A stretch of DNA of 64,000 nt from Ambrosia x helenae (lineage: Eukaryota; Streptophyta; Magnoliopsida; Asterales; Asteraceae): assembly GCA_030844895.1 (NCBI GenBank), contig CM061233.1, forward strand, positions 49,715,453-49,779,452, given 5' to 3'. Shown piece by piece: positions 1 to 10,439 of this stretch (its first letter is position 1; every line of letters starts with the position of its first letter). The translations under genes and the position numbers were made by a program. The notes under the pieces are model-generated. The model was not told where the DNA came from and did no database searches. It was given only the letters and a program-made list of their open reading frames with translations.

Positions 1-1
1 C

Positions 2-208
2 GATTGTGGTAGGTATGGCCATCTGGTCAACACATGTCGTGAGACCCCAAACCATAATACCAACCAACCAACCAACCCTGCTCAGGTTGCTAATCTTGAT
101 CGTCCTGGTAAATACAACTATGGTCAATGCTATGAATGTGGAAACCCAAATCATTTCCGTAACCGATGCCCTAAACTAAATCGAGATCAAGACCCTCCAG
201 CTACTTAA
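2..208 (+). CDS. gag C-terminus (nucleocapsid zinc knuckles), partial
   Basis: Open from the window edge to a TAA at 206-208. It encodes the end of a gypsy Gag: the second half of one CCHC knuckle (CGRYGHLVNTC), a linker rich in NQPTN from a (CCAA)n microsatellite, and a complete CX2CX4HX4C knuckle (CYECGNPNHFRNRC) followed by PKLNRDQDPPAT. Knuckles bind the RNA genome during particle assembly. It matches the C-terminus of the minus-strand gag at 7892-9077 nearly residue for residue. Unlike autonomous gypsy elements, translation stops right after the knuckles instead of running on into protease. Confidence 0.85.
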   Translation, partial: DCGRYGHLVNTCRETPNHNTNQPTNPAQVANLDRPGKYNYGQCYECGNPNHFRNRCPKLNRDQDPPAT

Positions 209-686
209 CAACAAACCCCACCATTTGAATGATGTCTACTTTTTAATTCTACGTATTGACACTTTTTGATTCAAGTAATAAATTCAAGTATTATCATAAC
301 ATCTAAGTGCATGCTTGTTTGAATGTGAACTAATTGCTATATCTATAATCATACTTGCTTACTTGTACAACAATTAGTTGACTACCAAACAACCTACTCA
401 ACGATTGGTAGAGGTCATCATGTCTTTCCAGCAGTCGGGAGAGGCCCTACAACCTGCTCAACGACTGGTGGAGACTATCGAACCTGCTTAACAATCGGTA
501 GAGTCATAAAAGGACGCAAAACCCTAATGTAAGGTAAATTGATAATTACGGTCCGGAACGTAATCATAAATTTACAGGTACGTTAAGGTAGTGAGAAATT
601 TTATCAAGGTTTTCGGTAGTCGACCAATTGTATACCTGGTGTTTTTCTTTTAACTTCGGGACGAAGTTCCTAAAAGTAGGGGAGAC
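209..686 (+). other. Untranslated tail with minisatellite, hairpin and polypurine tract
   Basis: No gene. Between about 360 and 515 there are degenerate 30-35 bp repeats built on 'acctgctcaacgactggt', the same unit as at 7399-7605. Near the end is a hairpin AACTTCGGGACGAAGTT (about 650-668), then a polypurine tract (672-686) directly before the LTR. The tract primes plus-strand DNA synthesis; a CGGGACG hairpin just upstream recurs in the other gypsy elements of this window. Confidence 0.7.
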
Positions 687-1053
687 TGTAACATCGCAAA
701 ATTTTCCCCAAAATTTTAATACATAAAAAGCCCTTATATATGTATATATTTTTTTTTATTACACCTTTATCATTAATATTATACAAATGTGCCTAAGTCT
801 TTATTTATCTTAACTCACAACTTATATACATACATAAATGTATATAAATAATAATAATAATAATATGATTCTAAATTCTTTTTTTTTTTCACATACAAGA
901 TTTTTTTTTTAAATAAAGCCTTGAGTTAAATAGTCAAAGTCCTAGTCAAAGTCTTAGTCAAACAGTCAAAGTCTTAGTCAAATAGTCAATTCATCATAAA
1001 ACCTTACTTTATGGTGTTGACCAATTTTAATGGCTAATTGACTCCAAAACTAG

Positions 1054-1061
1054 TATAAAAA
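1054..1061 (+). promoter_or_regulatory. TATA box of TR-GAG LTR
   Basis: TATAAAAA in an otherwise ordinary AT-rich U3, followed by a pyrimidine-rich leader. It sits where an LTR promoter is expected. Confidence 0.6.
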
Positions 1062-1333
1062 CCCACCTATGACCCATTATACTTTGCACCTCTAAATCGA
1101 TTGTTTCAATCCGATTAAACTTTCCCTCATACCTTTCTTCTATAGTCTATTACTTCTACAATTGAAGCTTTGATTATAAGCTCTTGTAATTGGCGAATTG
1201 GAAGCTTGATATTCTTTCTTTTTCGTTTTCTTCAATTTGGACTAGCTACGTTGTTGAGTCTTTGGGATTCGCCTCGCATACATTCACAACACATTATTTC
1301 TTTTTTTTTTATGAGACATAACATTTTGCTAAG

Positions 1334-1807
1334 GTGAGTTTTACATAGCCCCTTTTCTATTTATCACCATTTTTGGGGTGAAACATGTTACAACATTATT
1401 TATGCAATTCAATCATCAATGTGTCTATGTGTATTTCTATGTTGCATTATGTCTTGAACATGACTAGGGTAAGCACAATTCTAGCATAAACATTCATCAG
1501 CCAAACGGTATACATTGATAGATCTATTGGACTGACAATCCCACCCGGATACGTGCCTCCTACAAAGGTTACGTGGGTGTTTGTTACTGCAATATAAACG
1601 AGTGAACCATGAGCGTATGGGATGTACCACAATTACAACAGTCAACAAGGTTGATTATGCACTCGATTTACTTCTAGTATGTTTTTGCATATGGACTGGA
1701 TTGCCATGACACATGAATTGCACAACAATTTTATTCAATTATCAAAACCTATGTAATTCTCACCAACTTTTGTTGACCCAAAATATTTTCAACTTAACAT
1801 GTTTCAG
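1334..1807 (+). other. Intron-like segment in LTR R/U5
   Basis: Consensus 5' splice site AAG|GTGAGT at 1333/1334 and 3' splice site TTTCAG|GT at 1807/1808 define a 474 nt intron in the transcribed leader. The 5' arm GGTGAGTTTTACATA (1333-1347) can pair with TATGTAATTCTCACC (1750-1764) in 13 of 15 positions. The palindrome ATAGATCTAT lies at 1518-1527. The same layout is found in the LTRs of X, B, C and the chromovirus. Splicing itself is inferred, not observed. Confidence 0.55.
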
Positions 1808-2005
1808 GTTCTACTTGTTTGAAGATTCGAATTAATGCTTGAAGATGTGTGCATAGTTTTATTCAATTTGATGTACGAATTCTTGTAGAACAATTGTATG
1901 TAATTTATTTAAATCATTTAATGAAATTTATTATTCACCATGAGCTACTGAACAATCATCAATACGTGACATCCCGATGTTTCCGCCATCGGTTGGGGTG
2001 TTACA

Positions 2006-2294
2006 TCAGTCTTCTCCAACCACCGAAGCAACTCCACAACTCCCTCCGTACCCTGGAAGCTGAGAGGCTGACAATCCTTAAACCGCTTGTAGGCAACACC
2101 TGCCTGAACCGGAGGAGCAGTAGCACCCATAAAAGTCTGCTGGGCAGCCTGAAAAGCAGCTAATGCAACGCCCAACTGTTGCTGCATCATCTCATTGAGC
2201 TCATCATACGTCAAGGTGATGTTACCACCACCTCTACCCCACCAGTGCGGCCTCCACGTCGTCCCCCAGTGCGTCCTCCAGCGCGTCCTGACAT
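2006..2294 (-). pseudogene. gag N-terminus of element X, frameshifted and interrupted
   Basis: The minus-strand ATG at 2294 opens an arginine/glycine-rich start (MSGRAGGRTGGRRGGRTGG). A one-base shift near 2225-2240 moves the frame into TYDELNEMMQQQLGVALAAF and then RFKDCQPLSFQGTEG...LLRWLEKTD, the standard N-terminal part of plant gypsy Gag capsid. The sequence stops at 2006, where TR-GAG copy 1 is inserted. Frameshift and interruption make it non-functional. The layout (helical stretch, then FKDCQPL/FQGTEG, then the LLRW block) matches the chromovirus gag at 15962 once that gene's small intron is removed. Confidence 0.8.
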
Positions 2295-2782
2295 CTTCTG
2301 AGAAGGAACAAGAAACAAATACTCAGACCCATCACCAACGCTAAACCAAGAGAATATGAAAAGCCTAGGATCGGGTTCGAACGTGACCATTAATCCCAAC
2401 ACGAGATCCACCATGTCTTCCATGCATCTCAACTTATGATTTCGTGTGCACCCGAAATGATAAATTGCTCTACATGGTCCTCAAGGCGTGCCCCGAGCTC
2501 GAACCTCAAGTCACCCGGTACCCGCATCTTAGAAAGATACAACCAACTCAAAAGATCAACAAACATGTTCCCTCGACTGCAAACCCGAAGAAGAAGATAA
2601 ATAAAGCTAGGAATAACCAAGTATGAGATAGGTAATGTGACACTGTGTGGTAAGGATACCGACACCCCGACAAGGTTAGTATGTTTACCCAAAGATACGA
2701 CTCAAATGTATGTGACCGTCTAGTGTGTGAGACTCGACTATAGTCTAGACTCTACATGCAGTCCTAGTTCACTATAACCATT
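2295..2782 (-). other. Leader between primer site and gag of element X
   Basis: About 490 bp between the primer binding site and the gag start of X. Short open frames are present on both strands, but none resembles a known protein. I see only untranslated leader. Confidence 0.5.
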
Positions 2783-2795
2783 GGCTCTGATACCA
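2783..2795 (-). other. Primer binding site (initiator Met tRNA), element X
   Basis: On the minus strand TGGTATCAGAGCC lies 3-4 nt after the LTR end. It is complementary to the 3' end of plant initiator Met tRNA, the usual primer of these elements. The same site is found at 9627-9639, 14062-14073 and 25865-25876. Confidence 0.85.
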
Positions 2796-3097
2796 ATCTG
2801 TCACACCCTCAAATTTCCACCTGCGGAGTTCTACCGCGAGGCGTGTGACACACCAGGATCTAAGTCAACGGTCACAATAAACGACGTCTAAATGTAAAAC
2901 ATACGTAAACAGAAACCATGCATAAGTTTAAAACCAACATTCAACAGTGCGGAAGCATTTAAAGTTTACAAAAGTCATGCATAAATAAAACATAAGTTCA
3001 AAAGTTCATGATTCCAAAACGTGCAAATGAGACCCTAGACGCGAGACGACTCTAGTGCGACCTCGTGCGCCTATCCGACAGCTGCTACCTTAGCGAC

Positions 3098-3599
3098 CTG
3101 AGAAAACATGCTAAAAGAGTCAACATATAATGCTGGTGAGTTCACAGGTTTTATTTAAACGTTTAAAGTGATCCTTCGAAAACCGTTACCATCACAGTTA
3201 CTACTATGCTTGTGAGAACGCTAGCTAGGCGCAGAATGAGATAGTCATACGGGTGAAACCATTGCTGACTAAGCCGTGTAGTTACCCTTAGTTTCCTATG
3301 GGCTACTTTCATCACCGGTAGACCTTGTTTTATTAGAGACAATATGCACTCGCCGGTCCCACCGTCGAGTGGGGTTTGTCAGTTCCCAATAGCGCTATCC
3401 ATATTTCCCCGCCATATACCCATGTTAGTGGTTTCTAAGGGACTTTTGATGAACCGTATAGTACGATAAGTAAGCCATAGTATAACGTGATAAAGAGTCA
3501 TGAGCCATAAGAGTTTAACAAGTCATAAGTCATAAAAAGTGTTTAAGCATGTTTCTCCCCCGAAAACATAAACCGTAAAACGTGGGGCCGTGAACTCAC
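3098..3599 (-). other. Intron-like segment in LTR X
   Basis: Minus strand: 5' splice site AAG|GTGAGT at 3600/3599 and 3' splice site CTCAG|GTCGCT at 3098/3097, 502 nt. The arms GGTGAGTTCAC (3600-3590) and GTGAACTCACC (3145-3135) are perfect complements over 11 bp and include the splice donor. The palindrome ATAGCGCTAT lies at 3389-3398. Confidence 0.55.
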
Positions 3600-5037
3600 C
3601 TTAGGTTGTGTATTCCGTTTAAGAGTAAACCGTATGCGTGATATGAGTAAACCGTCTGTAAGATATGATAGCCCCAACTATTGGCGACCTATCATAAGAT
3701 ATGTGTCAAGTTAGACTAATAACCCATCGGGTTCATTAGTCCCTAAGTCCAGTCCATGACCATTATGTGTCCGAAAAGCGTGTTTGACCGACAACAAGAC
3801 TACGTAAGACAAGACTCGACATCCCATTGGTGACCCGACATTCCACGTGTTAGATAAATACAAGACATCATGCAACATATGCAATTAAACACTTAATACG
3901 CGCGACAGTTCACTTAGTCTAGCATAATGTCCGATTAACGCGTAAACAGGTCCGAACACGTGTTACTAAGTCATCGGGTGTATCCCGGGGTTCCTATCAT
4001 GTTCCTAGGCGTCAAATCATGTTCCGGGATGTTAAAATATACATACAGCAGCATTATACGCGATTAGGAATCAAACTAGCATTTAGGATTGTAAATGCCT
4101 AGACATTAAGCATTTAGGATTGTAAATGCTAGTAGTTGAGGTGAATAGGCCTCTATTCGCCTATATATAGGCGATTAGGGTTTGTATTCGCCTGAACATT
4201 AGGCATTTAGGAGCCTATTCGCCTGAAGCCTCATGCGAGTAGGATCCTACTCGCCTCTGCAGTTCTGTAGTGCAATTTCGCGCGCCGAACACTCCAAATC
4301 AGATCCGAAACATGTAAAAACACCCAATAATCATCCTAACACCTTAACAAACATATTTCAAGCAAAACCCCTAAGTTTTCATCGTTCTAACAGTTCCGAA
4401 TGCGAGCGTTTTCCCAAAATAGCAACTTAGCATGTAAACATCACATCAACATGCAAGAACTTGCCCTAAATAGCAATTATTCAGATTAAATCACATAACC
4501 ACGTTGTCCGATAGCATCCTACTGTTCTAGCATCATCCTAGAGCAAACCCTAACATCATACAATCAACAACACACCTCATATCATCCTTAATCATCCTAA
4601 ATCCTTCAAATGGGTCAAAACATCAAGTATCAACAATACACAACCAAAACCATTCAAACTCCTAGGACATCATCATACTAACTTGTAATAGCCATAAACA
4701 TCATAATAACACAAAAACAACCATGATTCAATCCTAAAAATTCTATCTTTAATCACATATAACACATGTAAAGGTGTGGGTTTGTTTAAAAACGGTTTTA
4801 AATGGATTTTCAAAGACAAAAACATTTATAAGTCAGGTCTGGACTTTTAGGGAGTAAAACATAATCATTTAAAGGTTTGGGTTTGAAGAACACACCTTGT
4901 ATTCAAGAGGAGATGATGGAATAAGCTTGGAAATGGTTGTTTTGATGTAAAAATAGGTTCTAGAGGGTGTTTGTGGGTTGAGATAGGTTATGGGACGGCT
5001 AGGTTAGCATAAATGATGTTTTGGAGGTCAAGGGTGG

Positions 5038-5046
5038 TATTTATAG
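5038..5046 (-). promoter_or_regulatory. TATA box of LTR X
   Basis: CTATAAATA on the minus strand, about 455 bp from the LTR start and directly downstream of the first GCGATTAGG motif block. LTR B and LTR C have TATAAATA at comparable positions. Confidence 0.65.
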
Positions 5047-5499
5047 GCGTTTTTAATCGTTCGGAGCAGTTCAGGCGAGTACGCAGCAGTATAGGCGATT
5101 AGGGCTGCTATTCGCATGAAGCTTCATGCGAATAGCCCCTATTCGCCCCTACTGTCTCCCTACTCGCCTATAAAAGTGGCGATTAGGCTATCACACATAG
5201 CCTAATCGCCTATAGCCTATGTGTCCGGGTTTTTGGCGCGTTAAACCCTATTTTAACATATGTAAACACGTTTCCACATACCGACAAGTCACATAATGAT
5301 TACCAACATATAATTCATGATAAATAACATGTTCCCGCCCGATCACCAATTCCCGGGACCCGAGACTTGCGTATGTTAAAACCCTAATGATGTGCGACTC
5401 GACTCGACCGACCTTGTTATGTGTAACGTATGCGCGACTCGCTAAGGTAGACTTACTAAGTTTTCAAAAGTTAGTTACCGGAAATTGCCGGGTGTCACA

Positions 5500-5700
5500 T
5501 CATCCCCCTGTTGAAAGAATTTTCGTCCCGAAAATTTCCCGAAGTCGAGGAGAGAAAACAAATAAGAAGAAAAATTTTCCGGGTCGTCACATCATCCCCC
5601 CGTTGAAAGGATTCTCGTCCCGAAAATTTCCCGAAGTCGAGGAGAGAAAACAAATAAGAAGAAAAATTTTCCGGGTCGTCACATCATCCCCCTGTTGAAA
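5500..5700 (-). repeat. Tandem polypurine-tract modules (three) before LTR X
   Basis: Units of 92 bp with ends at 5499, 5591 and 5683. Each has a CGGGACG hairpin, a short spacer, a polypurine tract (minus strand CAACAGGGGGATGA) and a TGTGAC terminus like the LTR start. Only the innermost abuts the real LTR. Elements B and C have two such modules each. Confidence 0.75.
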
Positions 5701-6071
5701 GGATTCTCGTCCCGAGATTCTTTCGGCTTCAACATGATGAGTGTCGACCTCTGTGCCCAAGTAACGTTTCCCCAAAATACAACAAGTGAAGGTCATAAAC
5801 CAAACGTGACAGTTACAACCGGGAAACCACTTTCCCAAATGTGAGTATGAGACAAGAGACCCCCGATCGAAGGCCTACTGGAGACTACTATGATCGGTAT
5901 AACTACCCCACCGGTACCGTCCAAGTAGCATCCCCAAAGGACCCTCATCGACCCAAAGAATGAGAAACAGAGACCAAACCACAAAGAAAACACCCGAAAA
6001 CACGAACGCACAACAATGCGATAAAAGTAAAACCAAAGCGTAACAGGAGATAAGAAAGAATACGTACGGGT
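5701..6071 (-). other. Non-coding tail between gag and polypurine modules, element X
   Basis: The reading frame stays open on the minus strand to 5793, but after the gag/protease linker at about 6072 its sequence is hydrophobic and unlike any retrotransposon domain. I read it as untranslated tail or a deletion junction. Protease and everything after it are missing. Confidence 0.5.
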
Positions 6072-6768
6072 AACAGTGTCTGGGTCCACCTGGTTCTCCC
6101 TAGCACCGATCACATAAGCATGAGCACGAGTAAACCGGCCACCGCCTTCATTGTCTCCATCCTTCCCTGCAGTCCCTGTGCCCCCTTGATTCAACTTGGG
6201 ACAGCTTCGCTTGAAGTGCCCCGCTTCTCCACAATGAAAGCAACCCCGGTTCCCCTGTGGAGCAGGGGTAGTAATAGCAGTAGTCTGAGTCGTCCTGGAA
6301 AGGTTGACCCTAAAATCCTTGGCAAGATGCCCCGTCTTCTGACAACGCTCACAGCGAAAACTCTCAAAAGTACCATAGTGATGAAACCCACAACGCCCAC
6401 ACTTAGGGCTTTTCCCAGCATAGCCCCCTTGTTTCTGGTCCAATGCTGACCCAGAAGCTTCAGCCTTCTTCGCTGCCGGTTGTCGCTGAACCCCCGATGA
6501 ACTCTTATCCACGCTTTCCCACTTCCTCTTGTTCTCTGCCGGTGCCTTCACAGAAGAGCCCCTAGGAGGCAAGACACCCTCAGAAATCTTCAAGTTGGTC
6601 ATCTTAGTAGCCGACCGCACAGCCTCTGATATAGTAGCAGGATCCCTAGCAGACACCAATCCCGCAATCTCTGGCTCCAAACCCGCAAGATACTGCTCTA
6701 TCCTCCTATACTCTGGTGTAGACAAACCTGGGCACATCACTGCTAGCTCATTGTGCCTGATCGTGTCA
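6072..6768 (-). pseudogene. gag fragment of element X (capsid end plus zinc knuckles)
   Basis: Minus strand, from a broken start at 6768: HNELAVMCPGLSTPEYRRIEQYL, then the lysine-rich linker, a first cysteine-rich stretch (CGRCGFHH...), a knuckle CERCQKTGHLAKDF in which the last cysteine of CX2CX4HX4C is phenylalanine, and an intact knuckle CFHCGEAGHFKRSC. It ends in the gag-protease linker (AYVIGA...QVDPDTV) but no DTGA protease follows. The N-terminal half of capsid is missing because an unrelated LTR fragment joins at 6769. Non-functional: truncated, with one knuckle lacking a zinc ligand. Confidence 0.8.
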
Positions 6769-7398
6769 CGACCCTACTTTTACTGGTTTTACTTTCGGGT
6801 AAGAAACATGCTACATACTTACTTACTAAAGGTCATGTTACACTATGGTTACTTTACAAATACTATGCGGGTTTTATGGAAAGTCCCAGGGGAAACCATG
6901 AATGTGCGGGGATGCACAACGGGGGAAATGTGGATAGATCTATTGGGCCTCACAAACCCCACTCGACGGCGGGGCCGGGCGGGTGCATATTGTCTCTTTT
7001 TACTGGCTCGCCGAGGCATCGGTTATAGCCAAAACGTCTAGGCATGATTCAACTACTCACACACGTATAGTAATGGGTTCCCAACCGTAGTAGTAAAAAC
7101 ACTTAACGTCTAGCTAACGTTCTCATAACCTAGTAGTAACGGATATGATCTTTTCAAACTTATAACAACTCTTTTATAAAACTTGTGAACTCACCAGCTT
7201 TATGCTGACTTTTTAAGTATGTCTTTCAGGTTTAAACTTTGATAACGGCACGGTTGGAGTAGTCGGCATATTGGGATCGGGGATCCTAGAGGGTTAGCAA
7301 TGGCGTTCAGGAAATAAGAGTCTTAGATGCAACTTTCCGCTGCGCTGGCAAAGGTACCAAACGTTGCAACCGACGAGGGAAAAGTCAGGGTGTGACAA
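6769..7398 (+). repeat. Truncated gypsy LTR (3' part)
   Basis: The 3' 630 bp of an LTR related to B and C, ending GGGTGTGACA at 7398. It starts almost exactly at the donor-side arm of the intron-like segment (TCACGACCC next to the break). It keeps the palindrome ATAGATCTAT (6934-6943), the 3' arm GTGAACTCACC (7185-7195) and the 3' splice site TTTCAG|GT (7229/7230). Its intact right end abuts the tail of TR-GAG copy 2, so its parent element inserted there; the rest has been lost. Confidence 0.8.
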
Positions 7399-7620
7399 AA
7401 AAGACTTCTACCAGTCAGTGAGTAAGAACCTCTACCGATTGTGGAGCAGGTGTGATAGCCTCTACCAGTCGTTGAGCAGGTTGTAGGGCCTCTACCGACT
7501 ATTGAGCAGGCATGATGACCTCTATCAATCGTTGAGTAGGTTATTTGGTACTCTACTAACTGTTGAGCAAGTACTTCGTCCTCTACCAGTTGTTGATTAA
7601 GTGTAACAATTATTCCACAC
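7399..7620. repeat. 30 bp minisatellite in TR-GAG tail
   Basis: About seven degenerate copies of a 30 bp unit beginning CCTCTACC, with ...GTTGAGCAGG in the middle. The first copies start near 7405, 7430, 7460, 7490 and 7520. The plus-strand copy at 360-515 has the same unit. It lies in the untranslated tail between gag and the polypurine tract of the gag-only family. Confidence 0.75.
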
Positions 7621-7891
7621 ATAAATTGCAAATTGATAATATATACATGTAAGCACCAAGTGTCAAGTATAGTATGTGAGTTTTGATTATATTATCCTAG
7701 ACAAGGTCAATGGGTCAAGATATGAATATAGCAATTAGTTCATATTCAAAAATCGTATGTCCGAATATATTAGATGACTAAATTCTTATCTAAGAGACAA
7801 AATATTCAATAATAAAATTTATTACTTGAACCAAATGAGTCATTACATGGAATTCAAAAGTAAATAACATTCTAAGAGTATGGGTTTGTCA
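7621..7891. other. Rest of TR-GAG copy 2 tail
   Basis: AT-rich tail sequence corresponding, in reverse, to about 209-360 of copy 1. No gene is seen. Confidence 0.5.
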
Positions 7892-9077
7892 TTAGGCAGC
7901 TGGAGGGTCTTGATCTCGGTTTAGTTTAGGGCATCGGTTACGGAAGTGATTTGGGTCTCCACATTCATAGCACTGACTATAGTTGTATCTGCCGGGACGA
8001 TTAGGGTTGGCAGCCGGAGCAGGGTTGGTTGGTTGGTTGGTTGGGGTTTGGGGCTTCACGACATGTGTTGACCAGGTGACCATACTTACCACAATTGGTG
8101 CACAAGCGACATGGTGAAACAGTGGGATGATGACGTTTGCATGTGTTACACAAAGGAAAGTTTCCCGTATAAGGTTTCTTGTTAGGAGTTTGTGTAGTGA
8201 GGTTTGCATCAGGATCCCTGGTCTTGCGCTTCTGGTTCTCAGTAGTTACTACGGCTACAATACTTGTTTTCTCGCCTTTCCGAACTAAGGTCCCGTTCTT
8301 TACGTGATTGTCAGTTAAGGTAGCTGCTAGACGCTTGGCCTCTTCGAGGGTAGCAGGGTTCCTTCCCCATACCGTGTCCCGAATCTGCATGGGTAAGCCA
8401 CCAATATATTTTTCGATCGCAATAGGCAAGGGGGTGACCTTATGTGGTAGCAGTAGACTAAGTTCGTGGAAACGAGTGTTGTAGGAAAGGTTTTCTCCAC
8501 TGTCCTGGGCAAGATCATGAAACTCGTCTTCCAACTTCTTGATTTCATTACGAGGGCAGAACTCTGCCTTCATAATGTCTTTAGCTTGTTCCCAAGTTAA
8601 GGCCAGTGCGACTTCAGCTCCACCAGTCCGTTTTTCTTCGTTCCACCATGTGAGTGCTCGTTTTTGAAGAACACTCATAGCATAACCAACCTTAAGGTTA
8701 TCGGGGCACTCACTATTTATGAAAGTATTCTCGATACCCTCGAACCATTGAAGGAGGCCAGTAGCTCCTTCGTCCCCGCTTAACTTAGGAGGATTGCAGG
8801 TATTAAAGTGTTTGAGGGTGCAGACTGGGTGACCATTCCCGTTTCCATTGTGATTTCCATTGCCATTTCCATTTACATTGCCATTTCGATTCATTTGTAT
8901 GACTTGAGCCAGCAAATTAGGAACAAGAGTTGCTATTTGTTGCGCCATTTGCTGGGTAATGATCGCAGCCAGTTGGGCATCACTTCCATTGTTGTTGTTA
9001 GTGTTGTGGTTGTGGTTGCTGCTCCCTTCATCATGAACGTCGCCACTGTTAAGGCGAGTGCTGCGACGTGGAGGCAT
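7892..9077 (-). pseudogene. gag of TR-GAG copy 2
   Basis: The minus-strand start MPPRRSTRLNSGD at 9077 is chosen over an upstream ATG at 9095 because MPPRR-type starts are common in plant gypsy gag. In order: an Asn/His/Gly-rich low-complexity N-terminus, a helical stretch (QQMAQQIATLVPNLLAQVIQ), the capsid with FNTCNPPKLSGDEGATGLLQW and the LTWWNEE motif, then CTNCGKYGHLVNTC and CYECGDPNHFRNRC knuckles and a stop at 7894-7892. The frame breaks near 8022-8045 in a (CCAA)n tract between the knuckles, consistent with repeat slippage. Apart from that slip the gene is full length (about 395 codons). No protease or polymerase follows. Confidence 0.85.
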
Positions 9078-9626
9078 GATCTGTAAGAGACACAATGAAG
9101 GTTCAATGAGACATGAAATGAATGAGGTAATATAAGGAATGTAATCATTTATCCATTAATTAAAACGAATAAACGAAAACGTTGACTTATCAAAGATTCT
9201 AGATTCTAATAACATAGTGAAGACATGCTTTAGCCTATAAGTGAACACTCATCCCGAGAATTCCCAGGTAGGCATCCGGGTCCCTCGTCTGATTGGGATA
9301 TATGCGCAATGCCAGTCCTAGACAGAAAACTCAGAATACAGGTGTTCACCCTTCCAGATTGCACGTGTTCATTATTGAAATCTAGAACTTCGACGGGATC
9401 TTCAAAGCAGTTCAGGTTAAGACTTGAGAATCTCGTCCTATTAGTCTAAGGGTAGATCCAGCGATGGAGAGCAATCTTCTTGTAGGGGCTAAAGTAGGGA
9501 TAAGAAGTAGGAGGGAGATAGAGAATAGAAACAAGTAGGGTTGCAAGTAAAACGAGCAAGTACTCGTTAAAATCCTATGGTTATAGACTAGATTATTTTT
9601 CTAATAACCTAATTCCCTATAACCAT
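9078..9626 (-). other. Leader of TR-GAG copy 2
   Basis: Sequence between the primer site and gag on the minus strand. No recognisable protein; taken as untranslated leader. Confidence 0.5.
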
Positions 9627-9639
9627 GGCTCTGATACCA
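9627..9639 (-). other. Primer binding site of TR-GAG copy 2
   Basis: TGGTATCAGAGCC on the minus strand, 3 nt after the LTR end; complementary to initiator Met tRNA. Confidence 0.85.
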
Positions 9640-9642
9640 ATC

Positions 9643-10439
9643 TGTAACACCCCAACCGATGGCGGAAACATCGAGGTGTCACGTTAGTTCATGGTACTAA
9701 ATGGAAGTTGAATATTACTAAACAATTTACAATTTATCATACAATGTAATAAATACATAAGCTTGATTTACATAAACTAAGTCCAAAGCTCCTATGTGAT
9801 CCAAGACTCGTACAACTTCCAATAGCAAATAAAACCTGAAACATGTTGAGTTGGAAAGATGGGGGCGTCAACTATAAATAGTTGGTGAGAATACATAGGT
9901 TTTGCATATAGTTGAAAACAATATGTTGTATAGCAATCATAGTTGAAGTATAATAATGAGTAATGATAGAATATGAGTCCGACATGTAACAATGCGTCTT
10001 TTTGTACAATCAAACCTTGTGTCGACTGAGACCTAACTCGCAAGTTAGTAAAAGTGTAACTGTTATCGATCATCCCTGAATTTATGCGGGGGGATGGGTT
10101 TGTCAGACCTATAACGCTATAATCTAAACAGGCGGCTTGCTCAATGTTAATGATTGTACTGTGTCTTTTGTTACAGTCAAATGTTAGAATGAGTAAATGA
10201 TAGTGTAATTGAATCACAAGTTTCAACAATGTAAGAATGAGTAAATGATAGTGTATAAAATGTTTAAACATGTTTCACCCCAAAATGTAAAACAGAAAAA
10301 GGGGCTATGTAAACTCGCCTTAGTGTTAGAATGGAGACCCTTGATATATAAACAAATGTGGCTCGTGTATATCCAAATATCACCCTATTTCAAGGTAATA
10401 AATAAGTGTTGGGGAAAACTTAATAAGTCTAAGTTTTCT
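9643..10439 (-). repeat. LTR of TR-GAG copy 2, piece 1 (inner end)
   Basis: On the minus strand it ends GGGGTGTTACA at 9643, matching the end of the LTR at 2005. It carries the counterpart of the intron-like segment: donor side at 10319/10318 (mutated to GCGAGT), acceptor TTTCAG|GTT at 9836, and arms at 10306-10319 and 9883-9896 that pair less well than in copy 1. It is interrupted at 10440 by the chromovirus. Confidence 0.8.
10435..10439. other. Target-site duplication TTTCT, left
   Basis: TTTCT directly before the left LTR and again at 24154-24158 after the right LTR. Setting the LTR start at TGTGACG (10440), not TGACG, is what makes the duplication match. Confidence 0.9.

Larger units (their letters stand above)
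1..2005 (+). mobile_element. Gag-only Ty3/gypsy element (TR-GAG-like), copy 1, 3' part
   Basis: The 3' end of an LTR retrotransposon: gag C-terminus (to 208), untranslated tail (209-686), then a full LTR (687-2005). There is no protease, reverse transcriptase or integrase between gag and LTR, so the element is non-autonomous and of the kind called TR-GAG (terminal repeats plus gag). A second copy of the family lies at 7399-37352 on the other strand with the same gag end and the same tail repeats, so the lack of pol is a family property rather than a local deletion. The right end abuts the gag of element X at 2006, meaning it inserted into X. The 5' half lies outside the window. Confidence 0.8.
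687..2005 (+). repeat. 3' LTR of TR-GAG copy 1
   Basis: A 1319 bp LTR beginning TGTAACATCG after the polypurine tract and ending GGGGTGTTACA. A TATA box (TATAAAAA, 1054-1061) puts the transcription start near 1085-1095, leaving a U3 of about 370 bp. The downstream part holds the intron-like segment 1334-1807. Both termini match the minus-strand copy (inner end at 9643, outer end at 37352), which confirms the boundaries. Confidence 0.85.
2799..5499 (-). repeat. LTR of element X
   Basis: A 2701 bp LTR. On the minus strand it begins TGTGACACCC at 5499 and ends GGGTGTGACA at 2799, next to the primer site. The TATA box is at 5038-5046. Two blocks of short inverted motifs (GGCGATTAGG/CCTAATCGCC) flank the promoter: 5230-5060 just upstream and 4230-4080 about 800 bp downstream. 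An intron-like segment runs 3599-3098. LTR B (50304) has the same blocks; LTR C (54816) has different motifs at the same places. Confidence 0.85.
2006..6768 (-). mobile_element. Gypsy element X: internal-LTR-internal fragment
   Basis: Read on the minus strand: gag fragment (6768-6072), short tail, three polypurine-tract modules (5683-5500), a complete LTR (5499-2799), primer binding site (2795-2783), then leader and gag N-terminus (2294-2006). One intact LTR thus has 3'-end internal sequence before it and 5'-end internal sequence after it, as in a tandem of two elements sharing an LTR. No protease, RT, RNase H or integrase is present, so X may also be gag-only or a deletion derivative. It is cut on the left by TR-GAG copy 1 and on the right by an LTR fragment. 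Confidence 0.75.

Noticed and set aside
5387..5698. 103-residue plus-strand frame with an internal repeat
   Set aside because: Reads through the tandem polypurine modules in reverse; repeat artefact.
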